From NCBI GenBank assembly GCA_019894735.1, contig JAGXOB010000001.1, forward strand, positions 59,238 through 123,237: 64,000 nt of DNA. Reading direction: 5' to 3'. The notes below the pieces were generated by a model. It made no database searches, was not told the DNA's origin, and saw nothing but the letters and a program-made list of their open reading frames with translations. Of this stretch, positions 26,334 to 36,851 are shown one piece after another. The DNA comes from Promethearchaeota archaeon (GTDB lineage Archaea; Asgardarchaeota; Lokiarchaeia; Sigynarchaeales; SOKP01). Numbering within the stretch: position 1 is the first letter of the stretch; every line of letters starts with the position of its first letter. The position numbers and the translations under genes were made by a program.

Positions 26334-27557
26334 TTACCTCTTTTTTTTTTTATACATCTGCTTTTTACTCGAACTAATCTTAGTTTTAGGTTCACTTCTT
26401 TTTAGTGGAGGTTTTGGATATTTCTTCTCAATTTCTTGGATTTTTTCGTTTATCTCCTTTGAAAGCACATCAGCTACAAATTCTCCACCAAAAAAATCTA
26501 CCTTTGCTGATATTCCAATTTTTCCTGATATCACTCGAGAAATCTTTCCCCTATTCCAAGGCTTACTTCCTCGGATTTGATTCCATTGAAAAATCAGTCC
26601 GTGTTTTGGACGTTTTTCGCCAGTTTTAAGAAACCTATATAAAGCTTTCTCGGCCCCCAAGAGTTGAATCCTTGAAGCCGGCATAAAAGCTAATTTTTTT
26701 AAACTTCCCGCCTTTGCTATTAATTTTGCCCCAATTAAACCCCCGACTAAAGCAAAGAGATTTGGAGCAACTTGTTCCATTAGAGCATCTAAATAATCCT
26801 CTAACTCTTGTCTAAAATCATCTAAGGAGAGAATTTCATCAGCATATTTTTTTATTATTCTAAGATCAATATCTGCTCCCATCGATTGTAAAGCTAATTT
26901 TTGTAGCATAATGATTCTCGATTCTTTAAAACCAAACTCTTGGTTAATCTTTTCATAAGTAAAATTATCTCGTTTTCCTAATACTGTAATTATTTTTGCA
27001 ATCAAGATATTTTCTTCTATAAATTTATCTGTTAATTCAGGAAAATGCAAACCGTACCATTCTCTCATGCGACTTGAGAACAAACTTATAGATTTCTTAA
27101 GAATATCTAACGTTTCTATGATTTGAACGATTTCTACATCTCCCTTACTCCCAAACTGACTGATTTTTTTTTTAATTAATTGTTCTTCAACTTTCTTAAA
27201 GAATAAAAGAATTTCATCGTGTGTCTTAGTGACACCTATTTTTTTTAATTGATCGTTTAGATTAAAGCGAAAGCTTTTAAATTCTAAAGAAGCTTTTTCA
27301 AAGGAAGTGGTGTATCCTAATTTATCTTTTGTTAATTCTTTTAATTTTTTATTATCAAACGCAAAATCATCAAAACCAGAATTTTTTAGTTCAGTCATAA
27401 AGTTTGAGTATTCTTCAGTAAGAAAATTGTTATTTAATGAATTATAAAAACTAACTGATTTTTCTATATCGTCTAAGAAATCAATAAAATTAAGAAAATT
27501 TCCCCCATCATCAATAGCATATATCCCTATTAGAGAATCAATAATATAACATCTCAT
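26334..27557 (-). CDS. nop5: Nop5 (Nop56/58 family) box C/D sRNP scaffold
   Basis: 407 aa from ATG 27557, preceded by GGAAGTG; an upstream GTG at 27569 is less likely. The N-terminal fibrillarin-binding domain is followed by a coiled coil (about 120-250) and the Nop RNA-binding domain with PNLFALVGGLIGAKLIAKAG and ILFQW-like GLIFQWNQIRGSKPWNRGKI. A Lys-rich C-terminal tail (about 380-407) is typical. It binds L7Ae-bound C/D RNA and fibrillarin. It is upstream of flpA in one transcript. Confidence 0.95.
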   Translation of the reverse strand: MRCYIIDSLIGIYAIDDGGNFLNFIDFLDDIEKSVSFYNSLNNNFLTEEYSNFMTELKNSGFDDFAFDNKKLKELTKDKLGYTTSFEKASLEFKSFRFNLNDQLKKIGVTKTHDEILLFFKKVEEQLIKKKISQFGSKGDVEIVQIIETLDILKKSISLFSSRMREWYGLHFPELTDKFIEENILIAKIITVLGKRDNFTYEKINQEFGFKESRIIMLQKLALQSMGADIDLRIIKKYADEILSLDDFRQELEDYLDALMEQVAPNLFALVGGLIGAKLIAKAGSLKKLAFMPASRIQLLGAEKALYRFLKTGEKRPKHGLIFQWNQIRGSKPWNRGKISRVISGKIGISAKVDFFGGEFVADVLSKEINEKIQEIEKKYPKPPLKRSEPKTKISSSKKQMYKKKKR

Positions 27558-27627
27558 TATTCTAAACACTTCCCGTAGTAAAATTTCTCAAATAATAATA
27601 ATAATCATTTCTTACATAATAATAGCA

Positions 27628-28554
27628 ATGCTTGAACGAAATATTTCGGAGTTAAAATTAAAGTCTCCTTTAATTTTAGCTTCTGGCATTTTGGGAGTAT
27701 CTTATTCTACTATGAAAAGGCTTGTTGATGTAGGAATAGGCGCTATAACTACTAAATCTATAGGTCCAAAGCCAAGAAAGGGTTATAAGAACCCTTCAAT
27801 CATTGAAGTCAACCAAGGAACTTTTTTAAACAGCGTAGGACTGGGAAATCCCGGAATTGATAACTTCATAACAGAAATTAAAGAAATAAAAAAATTTAAG
27901 TTTCCGTTAATTGTAAGCGTGTTTGGAGATTCTATCGAATCTTATTTAGAGGTTGCCTTAAAGGCAGAACAAGCAGGTGCTGATGCTATAGAAATAAATA
28001 TTTCATGTCCTCATGCCAAGGTTTCTAGCATAGGTATTGATAAACAGCTTACTTTCTCTATTGTTAAATCAATGAAAAAAGAGCTTAATGTACCACTATT
28101 TGTTAAATTAAATCCCAATGTGACTAATATAGGAGAGATCGCCCTAGCTGCTCAAAATGGGGGTGCAGATGCTGTAGTAGCTATTAATACACTTGCTGCT
28201 ATGGTAGTAGATATTAATACTAAAAGACCGATTTTGTCACACGGAAGTGGAGGACTTTCAGGAAAAGCCATACATTCAATTGCTGTAAAGAAGGTCTACG
28301 ATTTATATAAAATATTAGAAATTCCTATAATCGGATGTGGAGGAGCCTCAAATTGGCAAGATGTTATAGAATTTATCTTAGTAGGAGCGTCTGCCGTTCA
28401 AATTGGGACAGTTTTATATCAAGGGTTTGATATCATTACTGATATCATTAACGGGTTAAAGAAATATCTTAAGGATAACGATTATAGTTCAATTTCTGAG
28501 TTAAAGGGATTAGCACATGAATTTAAAACTCAGGAGGTTCCCGATTTTGACTAA
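27628..28554 (+). CDS. pyrD: Dihydroorotate dehydrogenase, class 1B catalytic subunit
   Basis: 308 aa. Oxidises dihydroorotate to orotate with FMN in pyrimidine synthesis. TTKSIGPKPRKGY, NQGTFLNSVGLGNPG, the active-site Cys in NISCPH, VKLNPN, GSGGLSGKAI and the C-terminal GCGGASNWQDVIEFILVGAS are all present. The following PyrK overlaps its 3' end by 8 nt, so the two subunits are coupled. NAD-linked class 1B fits a PyrDK complex. Confidence 0.96.
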   Translation: MLERNISELKLKSPLILASGILGVSYSTMKRLVDVGIGAITTKSIGPKPRKGYKNPSIIEVNQGTFLNSVGLGNPGIDNFITEIKEIKKFKFPLIVSVFGDSIESYLEVALKAEQAGADAIEINISCPHAKVSSIGIDKQLTFSIVKSMKKELNVPLFVKLNPNVTNIGEIALAAQNGGADAVVAINTLAAMVVDINTKRPILSHGSGGLSGKAIHSIAVKKVYDLYKILEIPIIGCGGASNWQDVIEFILVGASAVQIGTVLYQGFDIITDIINGLKKYLKDNDYSSISELKGLAHEFKTQEVPDFD

Positions 28555-29383
28555 AAATATGATTGAAACTGTGAAGATTAAATCAATCATAGACGAGTGT
28601 GATGGAGTAAAAACATTTGCGTTCGAGAGAAACGGTACCATCATTCCTAAACCTGGACAATTCGTAATGATATGGGTCCCAGGCGTTGATGAAATTCCAA
28701 TGTCAATATCTTCCTACAATGAAAATGGAGAATGGGCAATAACCATTAAAAAGGCTGGAGATTGCACTAATTCAATTCACAAACTAAAGGTTGGAGATTA
28801 CATTGGAGTCCGAGGACCTTTAGGAAACTTCTTTCAAGTTCCCCAAGAGAAGAAAAAAAACACATTTTTGATTGGAGGAGGTATTGGAATGGCTCCTTTA
28901 AGATTTTTAGCTTCTGAACTAATCAAAATGGGGTATAACTTTAAAGTTATTGAAGGTGCTAAAGTTAAGAACGAAGTTTTATTTGTTAATGAGTTTCTTG
29001 AATACCAAAAAGAGAATTTAGAATTTCATTTCTGTACTGATGATGGTAGTTATGGCGAAGAAGGATTCGCACCCGAGTTTTTTGAGCATTTAATTGAAAA
29101 TTTTACTAAAAAAGATTTAAAAGACAGCGTTGTTTTCACGTGTGGTCCAGAAATAATGTTACATAAAATCCTCCAAATTTGCATAGAGAAAGAAGTCGAA
29201 ATGTACGCCAGTCTTGAAAGAATTATGAGATGTGGATGTGGATTGTGTGGTTTATGCGTTTTAGATCCCATTGGATTATTAGTCTGTAACGATGGACCCG
29301 TATTTAATTCACATATGTTAGCAGAAATAGAAGATTTTGGAAAATTTAAGAGAGATTTTTCAGGAAAGAAAACCTCAATATAA
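28547..29383 (+). CDS. pyrK: Dihydroorotate dehydrogenase electron-transfer subunit
   Basis: 278 aa from TTG 28547, chosen because GGAGG lies 9 nt upstream; ATG 28559 is the alternative. FAD domain (PGQFVMIWVPG, then PMSIS), NAD domain (FLIGGGIGMAPLRFLASEL) and a C-terminal [2Fe-2S] set (CGCGLCGLC ... C). It passes electrons from dihydroorotate via PyrD to NAD+. It is operonic with pyrD. Confidence 0.94.
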   Translation: MTKNMIETVKIKSIIDECDGVKTFAFERNGTIIPKPGQFVMIWVPGVDEIPMSISSYNENGEWAITIKKAGDCTNSIHKLKVGDYIGVRGPLGNFFQVPQEKKKNTFLIGGGIGMAPLRFLASELIKMGYNFKVIEGAKVKNEVLFVNEFLEYQKENLEFHFCTDDGSYGEEGFAPEFFEHLIENFTKKDLKDSVVFTCGPEIMLHKILQICIEKEVEMYASLERIMRCGCGLCGLCVLDPIGLLVCNDGPVFNSHMLAEIEDFGKFKRDFSGKKTSI

Positions 29384-29450
29384 AAAAAACTATTTATCAA
29401 ATTAAAAAGAAAAGCATTTTTTTCCCTTTTTACATAATATATCTTATAGA

Positions 29451-31079
29451 ATGAATGAAATAACAAATTCGGAAACAGTCAAAAAAATTTCGAGGGAAAT
29501 TATTGACTATTTAATGATTCATCCTGACTTTCCCCAACAGAAAATTACGAATTTAAAAGGGAAATTTGGAAAGAAGTATAATTACCATAAAGTTATTAAG
29601 AACGCTCAAATCTTAAGTTATGCCACTGAAGAAGAATTAGGAGTTATTATCCAACTTTTAAAGAGGAGAATAACGAGAACAATTTCAGGCGTTTCAGTTA
29701 TTGCTATAATGACAAAACCTCTTCCCTGTCCGGGAAACTGTGTTTATTGTCCTGGAAAAGATTCTCAACCAGATCAAAAGGTAGCTCAATCTTACACAGG
29801 TCGTGAGCCGGCTGCGATGAGATCCATTCATAACAATTATGACCCCTATAAACAGGTACAAAGTAGAATCAGAGATTTAGAAGCGATTGGTCATGTTGTA
29901 GATAAGGTAGAGCTTGTGTGTATGGGAGGGACGTTCCTATCCGCGCCTATTGATTATCAAGAGGAATTCATCAAAGGAGCATACGAAGGAATCGTAGAGA
30001 GGAGAGTTGATAACTTAAAGGAAATAAAAATAATTGCAGAAAAATCAAAAAGAAGACTAATAGGATTGACAATTGAAACTCGACCTGACTATTGTACAGA
30101 ACCCCATATAGACATGATGCTTAATTACGGAACCACCAGAGTAGAACTTGGAATTCAAACCGTATTAGATGATATCTTTAAAAAAGTAAACAGAGGTCAT
30201 ACTGCTCAAGATAGCATAAATGCAATAAGGATCGCAAAAGACGCTGGGTTAAAAATAAATACACATATTATGCCTAATTTACCGGGTTCTAACTTATCTA
30301 AAGATTTAGAAATGTTTGATTTCTTATTTTCTTCTCAAGATTATCGCCCAGATATGCTAAAAATTTACCCTTGCTTAGTAATTAAAGGAACTAAATTATA
30401 CGATTGGTGGAAAGCAGGTGAATTTACACCGTATTCATTAAATGAGTTGATTGATCTATTATCCAATGTAAAACAAACAATTCCTCCTTATGTGAGAATA
30501 CAGAGGATTATGAGAGACATACCTGCGTTTCTTATTGAAGCAGGTTGTAAAAAGAGTAATTTAAGGCAATTAGTACAAAAAAGATTAGAAGAACTCAATT
30601 CAAAATGTAATTGCATTAGATGCCGAGAATATGGAATAAAAAAAAACCCTTTAATTATTGATGAAAACAAATTTGAAGATATTAAATTATATCGTCTCGA
30701 TTATGAAGCTTCTAATGGACAAGAAATATTTCTATCTTACGAAAATAAAAAGGAGGATTATCTTGTAGCGTACCTAAGATTAAGAAAACCTTCAGAATAT
30801 GCTCATCGGCATGAATTAAATGATGGAAAAACAATGATAGTAAGAGAAGTGAAAGTTGTAGGTGAATTAGTTCCCAAAGACAAAAAACCATTAAGGAATA
30901 CCCAACTTCAACATCGAGGTTTTGGAAAATTACTGATGGAAAATGCTGAAAAAATTGCTCTTGAAGATTTTGACGTTAAAAAATTAGCTGTGATAAGCGG
31001 TATAGGCGTGAGGGACTGGTTTTATGAGATTGGTTATTCTCTTGATGGATATTATGTCTCAAAACCCTTAATTGGTTAA
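29451..31079 (+). CDS. elp3: Elp3 tRNA uridine-34 modification enzyme
   Basis: 542 aa, as expected. The radical SAM domain has CPGNCVYCPG (about 95-104) and the C-terminal GNAT acetyltransferase part includes HRGFGKLLMENAE (about 488-500). Elp3 adds the carboxymethyl group at C5 of wobble uridine using AdoMet and acetyl-CoA. Archaea have Elp3 without the other Elongator subunits, and none is visible here. Intact, single gene. Confidence 0.97.
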   Translation: MNEITNSETVKKISREIIDYLMIHPDFPQQKITNLKGKFGKKYNYHKVIKNAQILSYATEEELGVIIQLLKRRITRTISGVSVIAIMTKPLPCPGNCVYCPGKDSQPDQKVAQSYTGREPAAMRSIHNNYDPYKQVQSRIRDLEAIGHVVDKVELVCMGGTFLSAPIDYQEEFIKGAYEGIVERRVDNLKEIKIIAEKSKRRLIGLTIETRPDYCTEPHIDMMLNYGTTRVELGIQTVLDDIFKKVNRGHTAQDSINAIRIAKDAGLKINTHIMPNLPGSNLSKDLEMFDFLFSSQDYRPDMLKIYPCLVIKGTKLYDWWKAGEFTPYSLNELIDLLSNVKQTIPPYVRIQRIMRDIPAFLIEAGCKKSNLRQLVQKRLEELNSKCNCIRCREYGIKKNPLIIDENKFEDIKLYRLDYEASNGQEIFLSYENKKEDYLVAYLRLRKPSEYAHRHELNDGKTMIVREVKVVGELVPKDKKPLRNTQLQHRGFGKLLMENAEKIALEDFDVKKLAVISGIGVRDWFYEIGYSLDGYYVSKPLIG

Positions 31080-31226
31080 TTTTTTCTATTAACCAATGAT
31101 TAAATGTAAGGAATTGTTATTGTTGAGATTTTAAACTAAATTATAGATCTTACATACAATATATTAAAATTATAAAATGAATTAAACAGTTCATAGTAGT
31201 AGTATATTATTTTTAAATGATTAATT

Positions 31227-33146
31227 ATGTACAAATTCGATTATGAAGAATTAGGATTAATATGTGGCTTAGAAATTCATCAGCAGCTTGATACAGAAAC
31301 CAAACTCTTTTGTAGATGCCCAAGTAAACTTCAAGGAACTAGAGCACCAGATTTTAATACGATGAGGTTTATGAGACCTGTTTTGGGAGAAATGGGCACA
31401 TTTGATAAAGCTATGTTAACGGAATATAAAAAGGGCAAGACTATCATCTATGAAGGTTACAACGATGTTATTTGTACGTATGAGTTAGACGACACTCCCC
31501 CGTTTTCCTGTAACAAGGAAGCTAGAAAAATAGCATTGGAATTAGCTTTACTTCTTAACGCAAATATTATTGAGGAGATGCATGTAAGTAGGAAAAATTA
31601 TCTCGATGGAAGCGTCCCTTCGGGGTTTCAACGCACGATGATTTTGGGAACAGATGGATATATAACATTGGAGAACAATAAAAAAATCGGAATCGATATA
31701 TTAAGCTTAGAAGAAGAAGCTGCAAGGAAAATAAAAACTGAAAATAACACTAATTTTTACAGATTAGATCGCCTTGGAATTCCATTAGTAGAAGTAACTA
31801 CTAAACCGGACATAAATACTCCTGAAGAATGTAGTGAATGTGCTGAAAGAATTGGATTACTGCTGTGGATGACTAATGTTAAAAAAGTTCTTGGTTCAAT
31901 TAGGCAAGATGTCAATGTAAGCATTAAATCTGGAACCAGGATTGAAATTAAAGGTGTTCAAAAATTGAGTTGGATACCCTTATTGATTAACCATGAAATT
32001 TCACGCCAACTTCAACTAATAGAAATTCGAGAAGAACTGAAAAGTCGAAAAGTAAGTGAAAGTGAGATCCCTCAAGAGTCCGTAGATTTAACTAGTTTAA
32101 TGGCAAAGACTAAATCAAAGTTCATTGCAAAAGGTTTAAAATCAGGAAAAAAACTCTATGGCTTTAATTTTAAAGGTTTCAAGGATATTTTTGGGAAAGA
32201 ACTAATGGTGGATTACAGGTTTGGTACTGAAGTAAGTAGTAAGGTCAAAGTTATTTCAGGTTTAAAGGGGATAATTCATTCTGACGAAAATTTAGAGAAT
32301 TATAATATGTCTGAAGAAGATATCAAAAAAATTCAGGATAAATTGAATTCGAAAGATAAAGATTGTTTTGTTCTAATTATGGGATCTGTAAAAGAACTAA
32401 ATAAAGCAACAGAAATCATCGTTAATCGAATTAAATATGTTTTTAAAGGCGTTCCCCCCGAAACTAGAAAAGCGCTCGATAACGGAAACACGGAATTCTT
32501 GCGAGAATTACATGGTGGCGCCAGACTTTATCCGGATACTGATTCACAAGCTATAATGAATACAGCTGAAGAAATTAATAAAATTCAAAACACTTTACCT
32601 AAATATCCTTGGGACATAATTGAAGATTATGCAAAGAAGTATGAAATTGAAAATAGTTCTATAAAAGAATTGATTTTTAAAGGGAAATTGTCTCTATTTG
32701 ACAGTTTAATAGAAATCTACCCTGAGAAACCTTCAATTATTATAAACACATTGCTAAACAAAGCTAAAGCAATTAAGCGTGAAGGAAAAAATATAGAAAA
32801 TATAACTAATGATGATTATGAAAAAATCTTCCGAGAATTGAAAAATGGAAATATTGGCAAGGAAGCTATCGAAGATATATTGAGATTTAAAGCAGATTTT
32901 CCAAATCTCACTCTCGAACAATCAATCGAGAAACTTCATCTTGAGACTCTCTCAAATGAAGATTTAAAAAAAATAATTAGTGAAATAGTAGATGAAAACT
33001 CAGAATTCATTAAAGAAAGAGGAATGAGATCCATCGGACCACTCATGGGAGAAGTTATGAAAAAAGTACGGGGAAAAATAGATGGTGAGATCGTTTCTAA
33101 AGAATTGAAGAAACAGATATCAAACAAATTAAAGGAGATGAAATAA
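31227..33146 (+). CDS. gatE: Glu-tRNA(Gln) amidotransferase subunit E
   Basis: 639 aa, normal. GLEIHQQLDTETKLFCRCPS at the start is the GatB/GatE signature, with conserved SRKNYLDGSVPSGFQRT and EVTTKPDI. A tail domain follows. With GatD it turns Glu-tRNA(Gln) into Gln-tRNA(Gln), the archaeal route to glutaminyl-tRNA. GatD follows without a gap (stop TAA 33144-33146, next start GTG 33147). Confidence 0.98.
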   Translation: MYKFDYEELGLICGLEIHQQLDTETKLFCRCPSKLQGTRAPDFNTMRFMRPVLGEMGTFDKAMLTEYKKGKTIIYEGYNDVICTYELDDTPPFSCNKEARKIALELALLLNANIIEEMHVSRKNYLDGSVPSGFQRTMILGTDGYITLENNKKIGIDILSLEEEAARKIKTENNTNFYRLDRLGIPLVEVTTKPDINTPEECSECAERIGLLLWMTNVKKVLGSIRQDVNVSIKSGTRIEIKGVQKLSWIPLLINHEISRQLQLIEIREELKSRKVSESEIPQESVDLTSLMAKTKSKFIAKGLKSGKKLYGFNFKGFKDIFGKELMVDYRFGTEVSSKVKVISGLKGIIHSDENLENYNMSEEDIKKIQDKLNSKDKDCFVLIMGSVKELNKATEIIVNRIKYVFKGVPPETRKALDNGNTEFLRELHGGARLYPDTDSQAIMNTAEEINKIQNTLPKYPWDIIEDYAKKYEIENSSIKELIFKGKLSLFDSLIEIYPEKPSIIINTLLNKAKAIKREGKNIENITNDDYEKIFRELKNGNIGKEAIEDILRFKADFPNLTLEQSIEKLHLETLSNEDLKKIISEIVDENSEFIKERGMRSIGPLMGEVMKKVRGKIDGEIVSKELKKQISNKLKEMK

Positions 33147-34505
33147 GTGGATAATAAACTAAAAGGATATAAAGGTAAATCTATAGATATTCTAAAAAAG
33201 TATACAATAGATATCTGGGATATCATTCACATTACTACAAATAAAACGCAATTAGAAGGAATATTAATGCCAAGAAGCGAATACTCTGCTCCTGATTTTA
33301 TAGAAATCAAGTTGGAAAACAACTATAACGTTGGAATAAATGTCTCTGATATACAAAAGATAAAAAAAATTGGAAAAAAAGAAGCAGATTACAAATTTCC
33401 GGAAATTGAATTTCCATATAATAAAAATTTACCTAAGCTTCAGTTATTAGGGACTGGAGGAACGGTCGCTTCAAGATTAGATTATACTACTGGAGCGGTG
33501 ATACCTTCTTTTACCCCTAGTGAGTTATTTAGTTCCGTTCCTGAATTAGCAGAAATATGTAACCTTGATTGCGAAATAATTTTCGAGATTTTGTCAGAAA
33601 ATATGAAATTTGAGTATTGGCAAAAATTAGCAGAAAAAGTTAAACAAGCAGTAGATTCTGGTTTTGAAGGAGTAATTATAGGACATGGAACGGATACTAT
33701 GACATTTACTAGTGCTGCCTTATCTTTTATGATAAAAGATTTATCTATTCCAGTTGTGTTAACTGGGAGTCAAAGAAGCTCCGATCGCCCTTCATCTGAC
33801 GCTGCTTTAAATTTGATAAACGCTGCTATTGTAGCAACTTCTGATATTGCTGAAGTAGTAGTGACTATGCTAGGTTCCCCTTCACATGATTACGGGTTAA
33901 TTCATAGGGGAACGCTAGTTAGAAAAATGCATTCCTCAGTAAGAAACACTTTTCGTACTATCGACGATATTCCGTTAGGAATGGTAAGGAACAGGAAGAT
34001 TAAAACATTTAAAAATAATTATAGAACTCGAAATCAATCTGAAACTACAATCAAAACGAATTTTGAAAAGAAAATCGCTCTTATCTATTCTTATCCCGGG
34101 ATGGAAAATGAACAAATTGAATTTTACATAGATAAGGGCTATAAAGGGATAGTATTTGCTGGAACAGGCCTTGGTCACGTGAGTACTTTTATCTATGATT
34201 CAATAGAAAGAGCGATACAAGAAAATATGACTATTCTTATGACTACACAGACTCTTCATGGTTTTGTTGGAATGAACGTCTATTCTACGGGAAGAGAGCT
34301 TCAAAATTTAGGCGTTATACCTGGAAGAAATCTATTACCTGAAGTTGGATACGTTAAATTAGGTTGGGTGCTAGGGCAGACTAATGATCCAAAAGAAATT
34401 GAAAATTTATTGTTGACTAATATTGCAGGTGAATTTATAGAAAGAGAAATTCCAATCGCATTTAACTATAATATTGACGAGTTACTTAAAAATAATAAAC
34501 TCTAA
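33147..34505 (+). CDS. gatD: Glu-tRNA(Gln) amidotransferase subunit D
   Basis: 452 aa. An N-terminal SH3-like part is followed by an L-asparaginase-type domain: LGTGGTVASRLDYTTGAV (about 103-120, first catalytic Thr), IIGHGTDTMTFTSAAL (second Thr-Asp pair) and VVLTGSQRSSDRPSSD. It releases ammonia from glutamine for GatE. The start is GTG 33147 directly after the gatE stop, suggesting coupled translation. Confidence 0.97.
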   Translation: MDNKLKGYKGKSIDILKKYTIDIWDIIHITTNKTQLEGILMPRSEYSAPDFIEIKLENNYNVGINVSDIQKIKKIGKKEADYKFPEIEFPYNKNLPKLQLLGTGGTVASRLDYTTGAVIPSFTPSELFSSVPELAEICNLDCEIIFEILSENMKFEYWQKLAEKVKQAVDSGFEGVIIGHGTDTMTFTSAALSFMIKDLSIPVVLTGSQRSSDRPSSDAALNLINAAIVATSDIAEVVVTMLGSPSHDYGLIHRGTLVRKMHSSVRNTFRTIDDIPLGMVRNRKIKTFKNNYRTRNQSETTIKTNFEKKIALIYSYPGMENEQIEFYIDKGYKGIVFAGTGLGHVSTFIYDSIERAIQENMTILMTTQTLHGFVGMNVYSTGRELQNLGVIPGRNLLPEVGYVKLGWVLGQTNDPKEIENLLLTNIAGEFIEREIPIAFNYNIDELLKNNKL

Positions 34506-34614
34506 TCTTATACCTTACTTTAATCTTAAAAATCATAGAATTCTTATTAAAATAATAAAAAATTTATACTTTTATTAATTAGATATTACTAATTCGAAAT
34601 AATAAGTGAACTTT

Positions 34615-35343
34615 ATGGGAAAACGTATACTAGCTCAAAGGAAAGGATACGGGCATCTATGGGCTCGATCTCCTAGTCACCGACATGTGGGAGAAGTTAA
34701 ATATCGTCCTTTGAAAAATAATGAGAAACTATTAAAATTCAAGGTAATTGAATTCGTTCACGCTCCTGGTAGAGGTGCTCCAATAGCAAGGATTAAATAC
34801 GAAGATGGCGAAAAGAGTTTGTGGCTTCCTCCAGAAGGTGTTTACGAAGGCCAAGAATTTATCCAGTCTAAAACTGGATATGGTCAAGAAGTGAAAGTAG
34901 GAAATATTTTACCTTTAAGAAAGATCCCCATAGGAACTCTGGTGTTTAATATTGAGGGAACTCCTCAAGATGGTGGAAAGTTTGCAAGAGCATCTGGAGT
35001 TTCCGCTATCGTAAGAAATAGATCAAGTAAGAATATTGAATTGTTATTTCGATCAAAAAAGACTAAGTGGTTCAATCTAAATTGCCTTTGCACTATTGGA
35101 GTAGTTGCCGGCGGCGGGAGAACAGACAAACCCTTCCTAAAAGCAGGAAATGCACACCACGCATACCGCTCTAAAGCTAAAAAATGGCCGGTCGTTAGGG
35201 GAGTTGCAATGGTTGCTGCTAGTCACCCATATGGCGGTGGCGCGAAACAGAGTCCTCATAAGCCAACAACAACCTCAAGAAATGCCCCTCCTGGTAGAAA
35301 AGTGGGTCAGATAGCTGCTAGAAGAACCGGACATCAGAATTAA
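34615..35343 (+). CDS. rpl2: Ribosomal protein uL2
   Basis: 242 aa from ATG 34615, since archaeal L2 begins MGKR; a GTG 9 nt upstream is the other option. Large-subunit protein near the peptidyl-transferase centre. GKFARASG, CTIGVVAGGGRTDKPFLKAG and the conserved His in HPYGGGAKQSPHKPTT are present. It stands alone here rather than in an S10-type ribosomal operon, flanked by GatD and PurB. Confidence 0.97.
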   Translation: MGKRILAQRKGYGHLWARSPSHRHVGEVKYRPLKNNEKLLKFKVIEFVHAPGRGAPIARIKYEDGEKSLWLPPEGVYEGQEFIQSKTGYGQEVKVGNILPLRKIPIGTLVFNIEGTPQDGGKFARASGVSAIVRNRSSKNIELLFRSKKTKWFNLNCLCTIGVVAGGGRTDKPFLKAGNAHHAYRSKAKKWPVVRGVAMVAASHPYGGGAKQSPHKPTTTSRNAPPGRKVGQIAARRTGHQN

Positions 35344-35490
35344 AGGCTTATTTATACTCTCTTTATAGTAAACCAATACAAATAACTGAAATTTACTTAG
35401 ATATTTGTTTTTTAATAAAATTTTAAAATAAGAATAATAATTGATCTAAGATTATTTTAATTATAGAAATTAAAAATCTATAATTTTGAT

Positions 35491-36846
35491 ATGGAACACA
35501 AATTTATTAATCCTGTTGAAACTCGTTATCGAACAGAATTAGCTGACACCTTTACCGAAGATAAAAAATTAGAGTATTGGTTAAAAGTTGAGGCTGTATT
35601 AGCGAAAGCACATGCAAAATTAGGAAATATTTCTCAAGACGATGCTGAAGAAATTTATAAGAAAGCTAATTTAAATTATGTGAAATTAAAGCGGGTAAAA
35701 GAAATCGATAATGAGATACATCATGATTTAATGGCTATGGTTAAAGCTTTAAGTGAACAATGCGAAGGTTCTGCTGGGAAGTACGTTCATTTAGGCGCAA
35801 CAAGTTATGATATTGAAGACACTGCTACTGCACTTCAACTAAGAGAAGCGCTATCTTACATCATAAAATCTCTAAAAAATCTTTTAGCAGCCCTAATAAA
35901 GGTTATCGAAGATAAGAAACTACTAGTGTGTATTGGAAGAACACACGGACAACACGCTATTCCAACAACATATGGAATGAGATTTGGTGTTTGGGCATAC
36001 GAAATAGACAGACATTTAGATAGATGTAAAGAAACTCTAAACCGCATATCATACGGCAAAATGTCAGGTGCTGTGGGCACTATGGCCAGCTTTGGGGAGA
36101 AGGGTCTTGAAATTCAAAAATTTATCATGAAAGAACTTGATTTACTTCCAGCTTTGATAACAAACCAAATAATTCAGAGAGATCGTCATGCTGAAGCTAT
36201 TTTTTTAACATCATTAATTGGGCAATCTTTAGCGAAAATTTCAGGGCAATTTCGAGTGCTCCAAAGAAATGAAATCGCTGAAATGTTTGAACCTTTCAAA
36301 AAAAGTCAAGTTGGAAGCTCAACAATGCCACATAAGAGAAATCCCCATAAATCTGAAAGAATTTGTAGTTTGGCTAGAATTTTAAAATCTAATGTAATCA
36401 CTGCTTTAGATAATATTGTGTTAGAAGATGAAAGGGATTTAACGAACTCTGCGAATGAGAGGATAATCTTTGGTGAAAACTTCATTCTCTTAGATTATAT
36501 GATAAACCAACTTACGGAAAACATCGAAGAAGTTGAATTCGATGAAATAAAAATCGAAGAAAATTTAAACCTCACTAAAGGAGCTGTATTATCCGAAAAA
36601 ATTATGATTAATTTAGTTGAAAAGGGTATTGGAAGACAAGAAGGGCACGAAATTTTAAGAAATGCAGCTATAAAAGCAAAAAAAGAAAATCGTTTACTCA
36701 AAGAAATTCTAATGCAAAATCCAAAGATTGAGGAAGTTTTTACACAAACAGAAATTGACCGATTATTAAATCCCCATAATTACTTGGGGAAAGCTGTTGA
36801 ACAAACTGAAAATTTATTAAAATTTCTGAAAAATAAATATCAATAG
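35491..36846 (+). CDS. purB: Adenylosuccinate lyase
   Basis: 451 aa. Cleaves SAICAR and adenylosuccinate in purine synthesis. Fumarase-superfamily signature SSTMPHKRNPHKSER (about 279-293), the catalytic His region RTHGQHAIPTTYG and the ATSYDIEDTA region are present. It is followed 5 nt later by PurM, an obvious purine operon. Confidence 0.97.
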   Translation: MEHKFINPVETRYRTELADTFTEDKKLEYWLKVEAVLAKAHAKLGNISQDDAEEIYKKANLNYVKLKRVKEIDNEIHHDLMAMVKALSEQCEGSAGKYVHLGATSYDIEDTATALQLREALSYIIKSLKNLLAALIKVIEDKKLLVCIGRTHGQHAIPTTYGMRFGVWAYEIDRHLDRCKETLNRISYGKMSGAVGTMASFGEKGLEIQKFIMKELDLLPALITNQIIQRDRHAEAIFLTSLIGQSLAKISGQFRVLQRNEIAEMFEPFKKSQVGSSTMPHKRNPHKSERICSLARILKSNVITALDNIVLEDERDLTNSANERIIFGENFILLDYMINQLTENIEEVEFDEIKIEENLNLTKGAVLSEKIMINLVEKGIGRQEGHEILRNAAIKAKKENRLLKEILMQNPKIEEVFTQTEIDRLLNPHNYLGKAVEQTENLLKFLKNKYQ

Positions 36847-36851
36847 TAAAA

